From CBDIBC01 sp965276635 (GTDB lineage Bacteria; Actinomycetota; Acidimicrobiia; Acidimicrobiales; Palsa-688), in contig CBDIBC010000002.1 in the NCBI GenBank assembly GCA_965276635.1, forward strand, positions 124,001 through 188,000: 64,000 bases of DNA, written 5' to 3'. The stretch's first letter is position 1. Every line of letters begins with the position of its first letter. Positions 1 to 9,204 of this stretch are shown here, in pieces. The translations under genes and the position numbers were made by a program. The notes below the pieces were generated by a model. That model was not told the DNA's origin, made no database searches, and saw only the letters and a program-made list of their open reading frames with translations.

Positions 1-1100
1 CCCCCTCGGGCGATCCCATCCGGGGCCTGGTGAACGCCGGAGTCGGGCCTATGGCGGATATCACCTTCACCTGGGAGATCTTCAACCGCAACAAGAAGGC
101 CATCGCTCTGGACCTCACCAGGCCCGAGGCGCAAGAGATCGTCTACATGCTGGCCGCAGACGCCGACGTGTTCCTCACCAGCCTTCTGCCACCGGCGCGC
201 AAGAAGCTGGGCGTGGACCTGGCCAGGATCCGGGAGGCCAACCCCGGCATCATCTACGCCTCCGGGACCGGTCAGGGAGCCCGGGGCCCCGAAGCCGATC
301 GCGGCGGCTACGACTCCATCACCTTCTGGTCGCGCGGTTCTATAGCCGCAGCGGTCACCCCTCCAGAGCACCCACGACCGGTGGGCATGCCGGCCGGGGC
401 GTTCGGCGACTCCATCTCTGGCATGGCCCTCGCCGGCGGGGTGGCCGCTGCGCTCGTGCAGAAGGCTCGAACAGGCGAGGCGTCGGTGGTCGACGGCTCG
501 CTGCTCGGGACGGCCATGTGGGCCATGCAGATGGGGATCGTCGGCGCCGCCGTGGCAGCTGCCGCCCCCTCGCCAGCCAAGCTCGACGTCGCCCCGGTGG
601 CCAACCCACTGGTTACCAGCTACCGAACCTCCGACGACCGGTGGGTGGCCTTGTTGCATGCTGCAGCGCGATGCCTACTGGGACCGGCTGTTCGCGACCG
701 TCGGGCGGTCCGACATCCTCTCCGATCCCCGGTTCCAGACCCGGCAGACCGCACCGCCAACGGTGATGCTGCGGTAGCCGAGCTGGAGACGACGTTCGCC
801 GAGCACCCACTGGCTCACTGGCTAGAGGTCCTGCCTGCCAGAAGGGGCAATGGGACGTGGTCCGGCTGGTATCCGAGGTTGGGTCTGACCCGCAGGCGGT
901 CGCCAACGGCTTCATTCAGGACGTGGGCTACGGGGAGGACCGTTCATTGCCGATTGTCGCCAATCCCGTTCAGTTCGACCGGGCTCCGCCGGAGCTGCGG
1001 CTGGCGCCGACCTTAGGGGAGCACACAGACGCCGTCCTGGCGCCTCTCGGTATGGACGACGAGGCGATCCGAGGTCAAGATCAGTGGCGGAGTCGTATAG
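1..1100 (+). pseudogene. CaiB/BaiF family CoA-transferase, frameshifted, 5' end outside window
   Basis: Family III acyl-CoA transferases move CoA between organic acids, often in carnitine, bile-acid, steroid or aromatic acid breakdown. The reading frame is clear from base 1 (GDPIRGL, then FNRNKKAIALDL and GVDLARIREANPGIIYASGTG) to about 650. An extra T near 650 shifts the frame: the missing piece (MLQRDAYWDRLFATVG) continues in another frame, the original frame returns near 750, and a third shift near 835 leads to the tail (VANGFIQDVGYG, APTLGEHTDAVL). A last shift near 1070 gives a stop at 1098-1100. Four shifts in 450 bases suggest decay, although sequencing error is not excluded. The neighbouring P450 and SDR fit a catabolic locus. 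Confidence 0.85.
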
Positions 1101-1223
1101 CCCCGGGCAGTCGTGTCCAGGGCCCGCACCCTCGGGTGCCAATGACAAGGAGCTCGTTCGAGAGCGACTACCCGCACTCGGACGGCAACTGGCCCACACC
1201 CGCAAGCTGCTGGCCGAGGCCGC

Positions 1224-2201
1224 TCATGAAGCGGAGTTGATCGATCGTCGCTCGACGGCGTCGGCGAACTGACGCCAGTCCTCGGCGTAGCGGCGCGCCT
1301 GGTCGGCCACCTCATAGATCCGGCTGAGAGGGACCGCGCCGATGTACTCGCACCATCGGGCCGCCGTGCCTGCGGCGTCGAACCAGGAGGCGAAGTCGGC
1401 GCTGTCGTCGCTCGACCGGCACGCTGTGTCCCCGGTCCACGCCGGCTCGGATCGCGTCGGCGGGCTCCACGGGGCCGACACCTCCCTCTGGTGGGAGCGG
1501 CGAGGGTCCTCGCCGCGCTCGATGCGGTTTCGCACCGATCGGACGGTTTCCGGAGCGGCCCCCACCTCCTGCGCGATCTGGCGCAGGGAGGCCCTCGGGC
1601 TGGTAGCGATGGCGTCGGCAATCCGAGCTCGCACCGCCGTCGCGTGGACCGGCCGCACCCGCCGGTCCCGGCCGACACGTACGTGGGGTTCCGGCCTGCT
1701 GTCCCCCGCCCGCACCGCAGCCCTCAGTCGACCCACGGTCTTGTGGTCCAACGCGCAGATCCGTCCGATGGCCCGATCGGATCGCTCTCGTGAGGTCGCG
1801 AGCAGGCGCCTCGCCGCTGCGCTGCGCTCGGCGATGGACAGCGGCAGTCCGTGCTGGACGTTGGCCTGTACTGCCTCGATGAAGGCCTCGTCGTCTGTGC
1901 CGTGAAAGAGGCGGGCGTTGATGGTCGTCAGCCGGAGCTGGCGCGCAGCCACCACTCGGTGCATCCCATCGATGACCTGGAGGGTGGTTCCGGACACCAG
2001 GATGGCCGGCCACCGGTCGGGCACCTCAGCCAGCGCCAATACGTGCTCCCGCTGCAAGTCGCGTGCCCGCAGCGAGGGTCTATGGCGCAGGTCCTCCACC
2101 CTGAGTGTCGTCTCGTCGCTGTGAGAGGCGAGACGCAGGGGCACCGGGACCCGGGCCGCGTCCTGATCGATGGTGTGGCCGGTAGCTGCGGCGGTGGTCA
2201 C
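1224..2201 (-). CDS. ParB-like transcriptional regulator, StrR type
   Basis: A 325-residue protein with a ParB-like N-terminal domain (DGMHR at 78-82, the part resembling ParB-like nuclease domains) and a helix-turn-helix at about 142-161 (SDRAIGRICALDHKTVGRL). A second HTH-like segment lies at about 205-226 (SLRQIAQEVGAAPETV). The phrase QHGLPLSIAERSAAARRLL is typical of StrR-like regulators, which activate antibiotic or other secondary-metabolism genes and act as cytoplasmic DNA-binding proteins. It is divergent from the SDR stub and P450, so it may have controlled them; this is inference from position. The ATG at 2201 is used because the family N-terminus begins shortly after. It is not a chromosome-partition ParB: there is no ParA partner. 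Confidence 0.8.
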   Translation of the reverse strand: MTTAAATGHTIDQDAARVPVPLRLASHSDETTLRVEDLRHRPSLRARDLQREHVLALAEVPDRWPAILVSGTTLQVIDGMHRVVAARQLRLTTINARLFHGTDDEAFIEAVQANVQHGLPLSIAERSAAARRLLATSRERSDRAIGRICALDHKTVGRLRAAVRAGDSRPEPHVRVGRDRRVRPVHATAVRARIADAIATSPRASLRQIAQEVGAAPETVRSVRNRIERGEDPRRSHQREVSAPWSPPTRSEPAWTGDTACRSSDDSADFASWFDAAGTAARWCEYIGAVPLSRIYEVADQARRYAEDWRQFADAVERRSINSAS

Positions 2202-2265
2202 GTGGAAGGTCCCCCCAAATCACGCCAGTGTCGCTGTAGTTGTACTTCGCGCGAGCAACCACATG

Positions 2266-2296
2266 CTACGGTAAAGTCAGTCGACGTCTAAACTTT
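2266..2296 (+). promoter_or_regulatory. Candidate promoter/operator upstream of SDR stub and P450
   Basis: The divergent gap contains a 12-mer CTACGGTAAAGT (2266-2277) that recurs in the HicAB promoter at 33043-33054. It opens an imperfect inverted element with AAAGT (2273-2277) facing ACTTT (2292-2296) around GTCGAC. Whether it is a promoter -10 region, an operator for the StrR-like protein, or chance is not known. Confidence 0.3.
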
Positions 2297-2489
2297 CCCT
2301 GGTGCGCGCCGTCGACCGTGCAGCTATCGTGTCGGTACCACTTGTTGTATATGTGCGCTCCGGGGGGGTCATGCTGTGCGACGGAGCATGCAAGCGCCTG
2401 GCCGCGCCCTGCGTCGTGGAGCCAGCCGGGCACAAGTTGTTCCCGGTCCGCCTACCTGGATGGACGAACGACACGAGGGAGACAGAGAC

Positions 2490-2535
2490 ATGGCAGGTCA
2501 CTTGGAGGGCAAGGTCGCCTTCGTCATCGGTCAGC
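2490..2535 (+). pseudogene. Short-chain dehydrogenase N-terminal stub
   Basis: ATG at 2490 follows a good ribosome-binding site (GAGGGAGAC) and encodes MAGHLEGKVAFVIG, the first beta strand and start of the glycine-rich loop of a classical SDR of the mycofactocin-linked type. The reading frame then loses all SDR character, and the P450 starts 60 bases later. This looks like an SDR gene reduced to its first 14 codons by deletion, with its translation signals left in place. Confidence 0.6.
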
Positions 2536-2596
2536 AGACTCGCCGTCGACGCCGGATCGCCACTCGAGCTCCCCGGCCGGCCGGTATAGATCCGAG

Positions 2597-3802
2597 ATGA
2601 GCGCCATCGAGGAGCAGCCCGTCACCACGGCGGGGACGACCTGCCCGTTCGTTCGCTACGAGGAGGTCAACGTAGGCAAGGCCGACGCCCTGTGGCACTT
2701 CGCCAACTTCGACCGCAAGCGGGAGCAGGCTCGAATCCACTTCGGCGATGCCGACGGGCACGAGTTCTGGATGCTGACGACGATCGAGGATATTCGGACG
2801 GCTCTCCAGCAGCCCGCCACCTTTTCCAGCCGCTCGGTGCAGCCCAACGATCCTGATCCCCCCTACCAGTGGATCCCTGAGATGCTCGACCCGCCGCTGC
2901 ACACCCAGTGGCGCCAGCTGCTCGGGCCGACCTTCACCCCAGCGGCGATCGCCAAGCTCGAGCCCAAGGTCCGCCAGCGGTTCAGTGAGATCCTCGACGA
3001 GGTGGCAGCCAGGGGCCGCTGTGATTACGTCGCCGACGTCGCGCTGTGCTTCCCCAACACGATCTTCATGGAGATCATGGGCCTACCGGTGTCGGACGCC
3101 GCCCAGTTCCAGGCGTGGGAGACTGCAATCCTGCACGGGAGCGTCGGCAAGGAGGCGTCGTACAACGCCATGATGGAGGTTGTCGGCTACTTCGGCCAAC
3201 TGGTCGCCGAGCGGCGCAAGACCCCTCGCGACGACCTGGTGAGCGCCGCGCTGTCCTACCGCATCGACGGCGAGTTGGTCTCCGACGAAGACCTCCTCAG
3301 CCTGTGCCTGCTCCTCTTCATGGCCGGCCTCGACACGGTTGCCATGCAGCTGTCGTACTCGATGCTGCACTTGGCCACCCACGCCGACGACCGCCGCCGG
3401 CTGATGGCGGAGCCAATCCTCTGGCCTACCGCCATCGAGGAGTTCCTTCGCTACTACTCCTTTGTCACCCCAGGCCGAAAGATCGTGCAGGACGGTGAGT
3501 TCCAGGGCTGTCCGATCAGGGCCGGCCAGATGGTCTACCTCCCGCTGGTCTCGGCCAACCGCGATCCGCAGGAATTCTCTGACGCCGGCAAGGTCCTGAT
3601 CGACCGGGAGGTCAACCGGCACATAGCCTTCGGTGTTGGACCCCACCGGTGCCTCGGCACCCACCTGGCTCGCCAGGAGCTGCGCATCGGTCTGGTCGAG
3701 TGGCATGCCCGCATCCCGGACTACCGTCTCGCCGAGGGGTCCGCGATCGTCGAGCATGGTGGGCAGGTCGGCCTCGACAACCTGGACTTGGTCTGGAACT
3801 GA
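2597..3802 (+). CDS. Cytochrome P450
   Basis: A 401-residue soluble bacterial P450, a normal length. The I-helix motif AGLDTV is at 243-248 with the acid-alcohol pair D246-T247, the ExxR motif is at 282-285 (EFLR), and the heme-binding loop FGVGPHRCLG has the thiolate ligand Cys352. It would hydroxylate a small hydrophobic substrate using electrons from a ferredoxin and its reductase; neither is encoded nearby. ATG 2597 is chosen because the 119 codons upstream in the same frame are low-complexity and belong to the SDR stub region. The substrate is unknown; the CoA-transferase and SDR neighbours suggest terpenoid, steroid or similar catabolism. The gene is intact, unlike its neighbours. Confidence 0.95.
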   Translation: MSAIEEQPVTTAGTTCPFVRYEEVNVGKADALWHFANFDRKREQARIHFGDADGHEFWMLTTIEDIRTALQQPATFSSRSVQPNDPDPPYQWIPEMLDPPLHTQWRQLLGPTFTPAAIAKLEPKVRQRFSEILDEVAARGRCDYVADVALCFPNTIFMEIMGLPVSDAAQFQAWETAILHGSVGKEASYNAMMEVVGYFGQLVAERRKTPRDDLVSAALSYRIDGELVSDEDLLSLCLLLFMAGLDTVAMQLSYSMLHLATHADDRRRLMAEPILWPTAIEEFLRYYSFVTPGRKIVQDGEFQGCPIRAGQMVYLPLVSANRDPQEFSDAGKVLIDREVNRHIAFGVGPHRCLGTHLARQELRIGLVEWHARIPDYRLAEGSAIVEHGGQVGLDNLDLVWN

Positions 3803-3832
3803 CCCGGTCCGCTGCCGTCTCGGCGGTGGTGT

Positions 3833-4618
3833 TCACGGAGGGGGCGGCAGGGCGCTGGGGTCCGGGTGGCCGGGCCCGAAGCTGCGCACGTGGACGACGT
3901 CGATCATCTGCCCGGCCGGGCGGGTCAGGATGAACACCAGGGCTTCGGCCATCCACGCCGGGTCCTGGCCGGGACCGGCGACCCGGGTCAGGTAGCCACT
4001 GGCATCCCACGCCGGGAAGGCGGCCTCGACCTCCTCGGGCGCGAAGTTGGACCCGAAATCGCTGGTGACGGTACCGCTCACATAGTTGGACACCCGGATG
4101 CGGTCCTCCTTCAGCTCGTGCACCATCATTCGCGAGAAGTGGTCCAGGCCGCCCTTGGACGCCCCGTACAGGACCATGGAAGGGAGGTAGTCGCTCGTGA
4201 TCTCTGAGGTCACATTGACGATGTCGCCCCCGCCGGCCTTGCGGAGCAACGGGATGGCCGCACGCGTGGTGTAGATCGGCCCGAGCAGGTTGACTCCCAT
4301 GACGTAGGCGATGTCCTCGTCGGTTGCGTCCTCGATCCGGCGGACCCGGGCCACGCCGGCCACGTTGAGCAGCGCGTCGACCCGGCTGAAAGCCTCGTCG
4401 ATTCGGCCGAAGGCGTTTCGAACGCTGGCTGGGTCGGCAACATCGCAGATGACCGGGGTCGCCCTGAGTGCATTCGCCTCCTTCTCCAGGCGGTCTCGGC
4501 CTCTCGCCAGCATCACGACGTCAGCTCCCTCGCTCGCGCAGAGCGTGGCGGCGGCCAGCCCGATGCCCGATGATGCTCCGACGACCACAACCACCCGCCC
4601 GTCCAGACGCTGCCCCAT
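3833..4618 (-). CDS. SDR family oxidoreductase
   Basis: A 261-residue classical short-chain dehydrogenase. It has the cofactor loop GASSGIG (14-20), N110 of the structural Asn, S138 and the catalytic YGASK (Y151, K155). Such enzymes interconvert alcohols and ketones with NAD(P)H in the cytoplasm. The gene is convergent with the P450 (30-base gap). The C-terminus (RPAGQMIDVVHVRSFGPGHP) is longer and proline-rich compared with minimal SDRs. Substrate unknown. Confidence 0.9.
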   Translation of the reverse strand: MGQRLDGRVVVVVGASSGIGLAAATLCASEGADVVMLARGRDRLEKEANALRATPVICDVADPASVRNAFGRIDEAFSRVDALLNVAGVARVRRIEDATDEDIAYVMGVNLLGPIYTTRAAIPLLRKAGGGDIVNVTSEITSDYLPSMVLYGASKGGLDHFSRMMVHELKEDRIRVSNYVSGTVTSDFGSNFAPEEVEAAFPAWDASGYLTRVAGPGQDPAWMAEALVFILTRPAGQMIDVVHVRSFGPGHPDPSALPPPP

Positions 4619-4787
4619 CTGCGATCCCCCTGCCCCTCGAGAGCACCGAGATTAGCGAAGATCCCGCCGACTTCGCAGGGCCCCGATCATCAACGGTATC
4701 CTCCGCTTACGCAGGCCGGTGGTCACAACGGGTACAGCCGGGCGTGTGCATCGACAGTGACGGACCGGGTTGGTCACTTCGGCACGG

Positions 4788-6893
4788 TTATTCAGAGGGC
4801 CCCGGGTTGGGACCATCGAGTGGCAGCTCGTTCGGTCGGGGCGGCGCCGATTGGCTGTCGGGAGGGTCATCTTCCCGGGCAAGGGCCAGGAGGTTGACCC
4901 GGTCGCCGGGTGCGAGCGTGATCCCCGGGTCGGGTCGGCGCAGCTTGCGGTTGTGGATGACTGAGACGGGAATGTAGTTGGGCGGCCAGGTGATGTCTCG
5001 CAGCATCTCGCCTGCCGCAGGCGAGTCGTTGGCGAGTGAGATCTCGACGACGCGGTAGCTATGTAGCGGGGTACGGGGCTGGTGGAGGGCCGAGGTCGCG
5101 TCTGGCACCGCCGAGTCTGCGGCCAGCTGCCCCTGGATGGTCTCTGCTTGGACGGAGCTGAGCCGCCGGGCCAGCCCCTCGACCACGTCCTGGTTGGTGA
5201 TCCACCCCTGGACGTCTCGGCCGTCGGTGGACAGGACCGGTAGGCCGTCGCGTCCGTAGAGCACCAGCTGGCGCAGCGCCTGGGCGAGGGACTCATTGAC
5301 GAACAGTGCTTGCGGCTCTCCCACATGGGTGACTGGTCCGATCAGCGCCGGCCAGTCCGGTGCGGAGAATCCGTTGGCCGATGCGTCCGGGTTCTGAGCC
5401 GCGGGGAGCGGGGCGCGGAAGGCGTTCATGGCGTCGGCGACGGTCAGATCCTGCAGGCCCCGCAAAGGAGTGGCCCGGTCGATATCGGTGCCCCGGCGGA
5501 GCAGCTTGGTGGTGTAGATCGTGCCGTAGCTCAGCGCCCGGGAAACCGTCGAGGCGACCGCCACGGCCAGCATCACGGGCAGAGTCAGAGTGAAATCGCC
5601 CGTTAGCTCCACCACGCTCGCCAGCGACGTCAACGGCGCGCGGGCCGCAGCGGTGAACACTGCACCCATGGCCACCACGGCGTAGAGCGCGGGCTGGCCG
5701 GCGCCCGACCCGAACACCTGGTCCACCATCACGCCGAAGGCCATACCGGATGTGGCCCCGATGAACAACGACGGTGCGAACACCCCGCCCGAGCCGCCGA
5801 TGCCGATAGTCAGGCTGCAGGCGAGTATCTTGGCGAACGACAGCAGGATCAAGAACCACACCCCGTAGCCGCCCCCGACGACCTTGTACATGACCGGGTA
5901 CCCGACGCCGTACATCTGCGGCACGGCCAGCAGCAGCAACCCGAGCAGCACCCCGCCGACCGCCGGCCGAGCCCACTCCGGGCGGCCCTTCCAAAGGCGA
6001 TCACATAGGTCCTCCACCTTGTACAGCACCGCCTTGAACGCCAGTCCCATCAGGGCGGCGATAGCCGCCAGCAGGACGATGAGCAGGTAGTTGTGAAGGT
6101 GGTGCAAGGCGATGCCCGACGGAAAGCGGCTGAAGAACGCGCCGCTGCCCAAGAAGGCCTGGCTGATGACGTCGGCGACCATCGACGACAGCATCACGGT
6201 GAAGATCGCCTCGATGGCGAACTCGCGCAAAATGAGCTCGACGCCGAAGAACACGCCGGTGATCGGCGCGTTAAATGTGGCGGCAATGCCCCCGCCGGCT
6301 CCGCACGCCACCAGGATCCGCATGCGGTTCTCGGGCATCCGTACCCACTGCCCCAAGGTGGAGGCGAGCGCCGAGCCGATCTGGACGATCGGTCCCTCCC
6401 GACCGACGGAGCCACCGACGCCGATGCACACGGCGGAAGCGACGGCCTTGATCCCGCTGACCTGCGGGCGGATCCGGCCGCCGTTCTCGGCCACAGCGAT
6501 CATCACCTCGGGCACGCCGTGGCCACGTGCCTCGCGGGCGTAGCGGTAGATCAGGGGGCCGTATACCAAACCCCCGAGGACCGGGATCACGACGAAGAAC
6601 CCCAGGCCCAGCCACGGCAGGTGGTCGCTGCCCGTGTAACCGGCCTGGCCGAACTGCTCGTGTCCCGTCGCCAACCACGTCGCCCCGTAGATGAGGTAGC
6701 GGAAGGCGATGGCGCCGAAGCCGGCGCCCACACCGACGACCAAGGCGACAAAGAACAGGCCGAACCGGGAACCGCGCAGCCACCCGCCCGCCCCGCTTAC
6801 CCAGCCCGGAGGGCCGGCCGACGCCGGCCGGCTGCTTGCGGCACCTCCCGTCGCCCCGGTGGTGTCCAAGACCATCTCAGCGTCGTCGGTCAC
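4788..6893 (-). CDS. ClC-type chloride channel/antiporter with C-terminal CBS domains
   Basis: A 701-residue membrane protein. The ClC selectivity motifs are present: GREGP at 164-168 (gating Glu166), and GGVFAPSLF in the second half. About ten hydrophobic helices span residues 45-470. After a linker comes a pair of CBS modules (around 500-620), and the last 80 residues (PGITLAPGDRVNLLAL) resemble a TrkA-C/RCK-C fold. It moves Cl- across the cytoplasmic membrane, possibly in exchange for H+, and the CBS pair may sense adenine nucleotides. It lies 16 bases downstream of the MarR gene on the same strand, so the two are probably co-transcribed. No TrkA-C assignment was tested by search. Confidence 0.92.
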   Translation of the reverse strand: MTDDAEMVLDTTGATGGAASSRPASAGPPGWVSGAGGWLRGSRFGLFFVALVVGVGAGFGAIAFRYLIYGATWLATGHEQFGQAGYTGSDHLPWLGLGFFVVIPVLGGLVYGPLIYRYAREARGHGVPEVMIAVAENGGRIRPQVSGIKAVASAVCIGVGGSVGREGPIVQIGSALASTLGQWVRMPENRMRILVACGAGGGIAATFNAPITGVFFGVELILREFAIEAIFTVMLSSMVADVISQAFLGSGAFFSRFPSGIALHHLHNYLLIVLLAAIAALMGLAFKAVLYKVEDLCDRLWKGRPEWARPAVGGVLLGLLLLAVPQMYGVGYPVMYKVVGGGYGVWFLILLSFAKILACSLTIGIGGSGGVFAPSLFIGATSGMAFGVMVDQVFGSGAGQPALYAVVAMGAVFTAAARAPLTSLASVVELTGDFTLTLPVMLAVAVASTVSRALSYGTIYTTKLLRRGTDIDRATPLRGLQDLTVADAMNAFRAPLPAAQNPDASANGFSAPDWPALIGPVTHVGEPQALFVNESLAQALRQLVLYGRDGLPVLSTDGRDVQGWITNQDVVEGLARRLSSVQAETIQGQLAADSAVPDATSALHQPRTPLHSYRVVEISLANDSPAAGEMLRDITWPPNYIPVSVIHNRKLRRPDPGITLAPGDRVNLLALAREDDPPDSQSAPPRPNELPLDGPNPGPSE

Positions 6894-6909
6894 CGAGGCG
6901 TTCCATGCG

Positions 6910-7434
6910 TCATCGGATCGCTCCGGGCGGGTTCAACGCGGGCAGGTCGGCGGTTTCTGCGGGCCATTCGCTGTCGGGGACCTCGCCGGCGGATGCCGCA
7001 AACACCCGCATGGCATCGGCCACCGCTGCCTGCTCCTCGGTGGTCAGGGAGCGCAGGATGTCGGTGATGAACACCCGACGACGATCGGTTGCGTCGTCGA
7101 CCACCTGCCTTCCCTCCCGGGTCAGAGACACCAGCACGGTCCGGCGGTCCTTGCGGGCCCGGTGACGGCGGATCAGCCGCTTGCGAACCAGGCGGTCACA
7201 CATCCGGCCGGCCGTAGACGGGGCCACGCCGAGCGCACCAGCTAGGTCGACGAGACGGTGCGGACCACGCGAGGCCAGCACGACCAGGGTCCTGTACTGG
7301 GCGATGGTGGTCTCCTCGGCGGTCGCGCCGAGCGACCGGGTGGCCACAGCTATCAGCGTGCGGCTGGCGGTCAGCACCGCGCCGACGACACGCTCGTCCA
7401 CCTCGTGCTCTCCGGCCGGTCTCTCGTCCGCCAT
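6910..7434 (-). CDS. MarR family transcriptional regulator
   Basis: A 174-residue winged-helix regulator. The core runs from LGATAEETTIAQYRTLVVLASRG, through the recognition helix (LGVAPSTAGRMCDRLVRKRL), to the wing RKDRRTVLVSLTREG. ATG 7434 is preferred over an upstream in-frame start at 7473 because GGAGGG sits just in front of it. MarR proteins repress neighbouring genes and release DNA on binding a ligand or on oxidation. Being upstream of the ClC gene in the same orientation, it probably regulates itself and the channel. A TATAAA-like -10 lies near 7480 on the minus strand. Confidence 0.9.
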   Translation of the reverse strand: MADERPAGEHEVDERVVGAVLTASRTLIAVATRSLGATAEETTIAQYRTLVVLASRGPHRLVDLAGALGVAPSTAGRMCDRLVRKRLIRRHRARKDRRTVLVSLTREGRQVVDDATDRRRVFITDILRSLTTEEQAAVADAMRVFAASAGEVPDSEWPAETADLPALNPPGAIR

Positions 7435-7715
7435 CCCTCCACCCTTCCTTCCGAGCGATGCTTGCTGCCTCATTTTATAGCAGACTGCAAGGAATTAGCT
7501 CCGGCAATCGTCTACGGGGCGCCATGGGACCGGTGGCGTCCCGCAACCAGTGAAGAGGAGCTCGACGACCGCCGCTGTCGGGCATCGCGACCTCGGCACG
7601 ATCGTGCTCAGGTCGGGTCGTGATCAGCCGATTAATACCAGGAAGCCTTGTGGCTGAGCCACGAAGCGCACGTGCACGTGCCCGTGCGACGGGCGGGGGG
7701 GACGGAGACGAGTCC

Positions 7716-9101
7716 ATGATGGCCGAAGCAGACTGGGAAGAAGAGCAGACCCGGGCGCAGCGGCTCCGCGCTTCGGTTCTCGGGATGCTCGCCCTCGGGG
7801 GTCTCAGCATCCCGGCGATGGTCCTAGGATCGGTAATCGCGTCTGGCGCCACGAAGTACGTGATCTCGGCCGCCTTCATTCTGCTGGTGATAGCGCCGGT
7901 CGTCATCGCCCTGGTGCGTATAACCGAGCACAAGCAGCAGCTCACCAATGCCAAGGTCCGCCTGCTGGCCCGCGAGCTCTCGGAGGCGCTACGGGCTGCT
8001 GAGCGGGAGGCAGAGGAACGGGACATGCAGTCACGGCGTCAGCACTTCGAGAGTCGTTTGGCGAACGCCTTGGACATGGCCGGTGGCGAGCCGGAGGTGT
8101 TGGATGTGATCGAGCGATCGTTCACGTCGGTGCTGCCAGGCTCCTCGGTGGAGCTCCTGCTGGCTGACAGCAGCCAGGCCCATCTGACCAGGATGGCAAA
8201 CGTCGCTCCGGCCGGCGAGCCAGCTCGAGGAGTGACCGGCGGTTGCGGTGTCGATTCACCTGACCAGTGTCCGGCTGCGCGTCGCGCCCAAACCCAGCAC
8301 TTCTCCGACAGCACTGACCTCGACGCGTGCCCAAAGCTCCGGCAGCGACAGGACGGTCCCCTCTCCGCGCTCTGTGTGCCGGTGTCGATCATGGGCCGTA
8401 CGGTCGGCGTCATCCACGCCACCGGGGCCCCGGGTGCCATCGTGGAGGGCAACCAGGTGCATGATCTGACGACCCTCGCCAAATTGGGCGGCGCCCGGCT
8501 CGGGCTGCTCAGGGTGATGGCCGAGACCCAGCTCCAAGCCTCGACGGACAGCCTTACGGGACTGTTGAATCGACGCTCTTTCGAAGAGAAGAGCACTGCG
8601 CTCCGGCGGCGTCATCCCGTGTTGACAGTCGTCATGGCTGATCTCGATCATTTCAAGGCGCTCAACGACACGTATGGCCACAACACGGGTGATCGCGCCT
8701 TGCGCCTCTTCGCCCAGGTCCTGCAGGAATCCATGCGCGCTGACGATGTGATCTGCCGCCATGGAGGCGAGGAATTCGCCATCGCTCTTCCCGCCTGTCC
8801 GCCTGAGACTGCCCGCAGCATCTTGAATTCGATGCGTGTCCGACTTGACGCCGCGATCACTGTTGCCGGGGCGCCCAAGTACACCGTGAGCTTCGGTGTG
8901 ACCGAGGCGCACACGCACGAAGAGCTTTCAACTGCGCTGGAACGGGCCGACCGTGCGTTGTTCGATGCCAAGCTCGCCGGACGCGACCGCGTCGTCGTTC
9001 ACGACAACGCCGGCCAGGTCGTCCACGGCGACGACATGACGGACGACGGAGAGGCGGAGATGCGCAGGGTTCTACCGGACACGTACCGACCACATCGGTG
9101 A
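7716..9101 (+). CDS. GAF-GGDEF diguanylate cyclase with two membrane helices
   Basis: About 461 residues from ATG 7716, which has a GGAGACG ribosome-binding site; an in-frame GTG at 7620 is the alternative. Two hydrophobic helices near the N-terminus (GMLALGGLSIPAMVLGSVIA and YVISAAFILLVIAPVVIALV) are followed by a coiled coil, a GAF-like sensor domain and a C-terminal GGDEF domain with DLDHFKALNDTYGH and the active-site motif GGEEF. It should make cyclic di-GMP from two GTP. There is no EAL domain; the window's EAL protein is at 41791-43704. An RxxD product-inhibition site was not checked. Confidence 0.9.
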   Translation: MMAEADWEEEQTRAQRLRASVLGMLALGGLSIPAMVLGSVIASGATKYVISAAFILLVIAPVVIALVRITEHKQQLTNAKVRLLARELSEALRAAEREAEERDMQSRRQHFESRLANALDMAGGEPEVLDVIERSFTSVLPGSSVELLLADSSQAHLTRMANVAPAGEPARGVTGGCGVDSPDQCPAARRAQTQHFSDSTDLDACPKLRQRQDGPLSALCVPVSIMGRTVGVIHATGAPGAIVEGNQVHDLTTLAKLGGARLGLLRVMAETQLQASTDSLTGLLNRRSFEEKSTALRRRHPVLTVVMADLDHFKALNDTYGHNTGDRALRLFAQVLQESMRADDVICRHGGEEFAIALPACPPETARSILNSMRVRLDAAITVAGAPKYTVSFGVTEAHTHEELSTALERADRALFDAKLAGRDRVVVHDNAGQVVHGDDMTDDGEAEMRRVLPDTYRPHR

Positions 9102-9204
9102 CTGGCGCTGGCAAAGGGATACCCCATAGCGGGAGCCCAGGCGCAACACCTTGGCCGGGGCTAGAACGGTCGTTTGTGAGATCGTCGAGCCAAGTGTCGG
9201 TGAC

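Noticed and set aside
1224..2201. ParB-like gene as evidence for a plasmid or chromosome partition locus
   Set aside because: No ParA and no parS-like sites; the HTH arrangement fits StrR-type regulators.
6093..7067. A 324-codon plus-strand frame
   Set aside because: Antisense to the ClC and MarR genes, with no recognisable domain.
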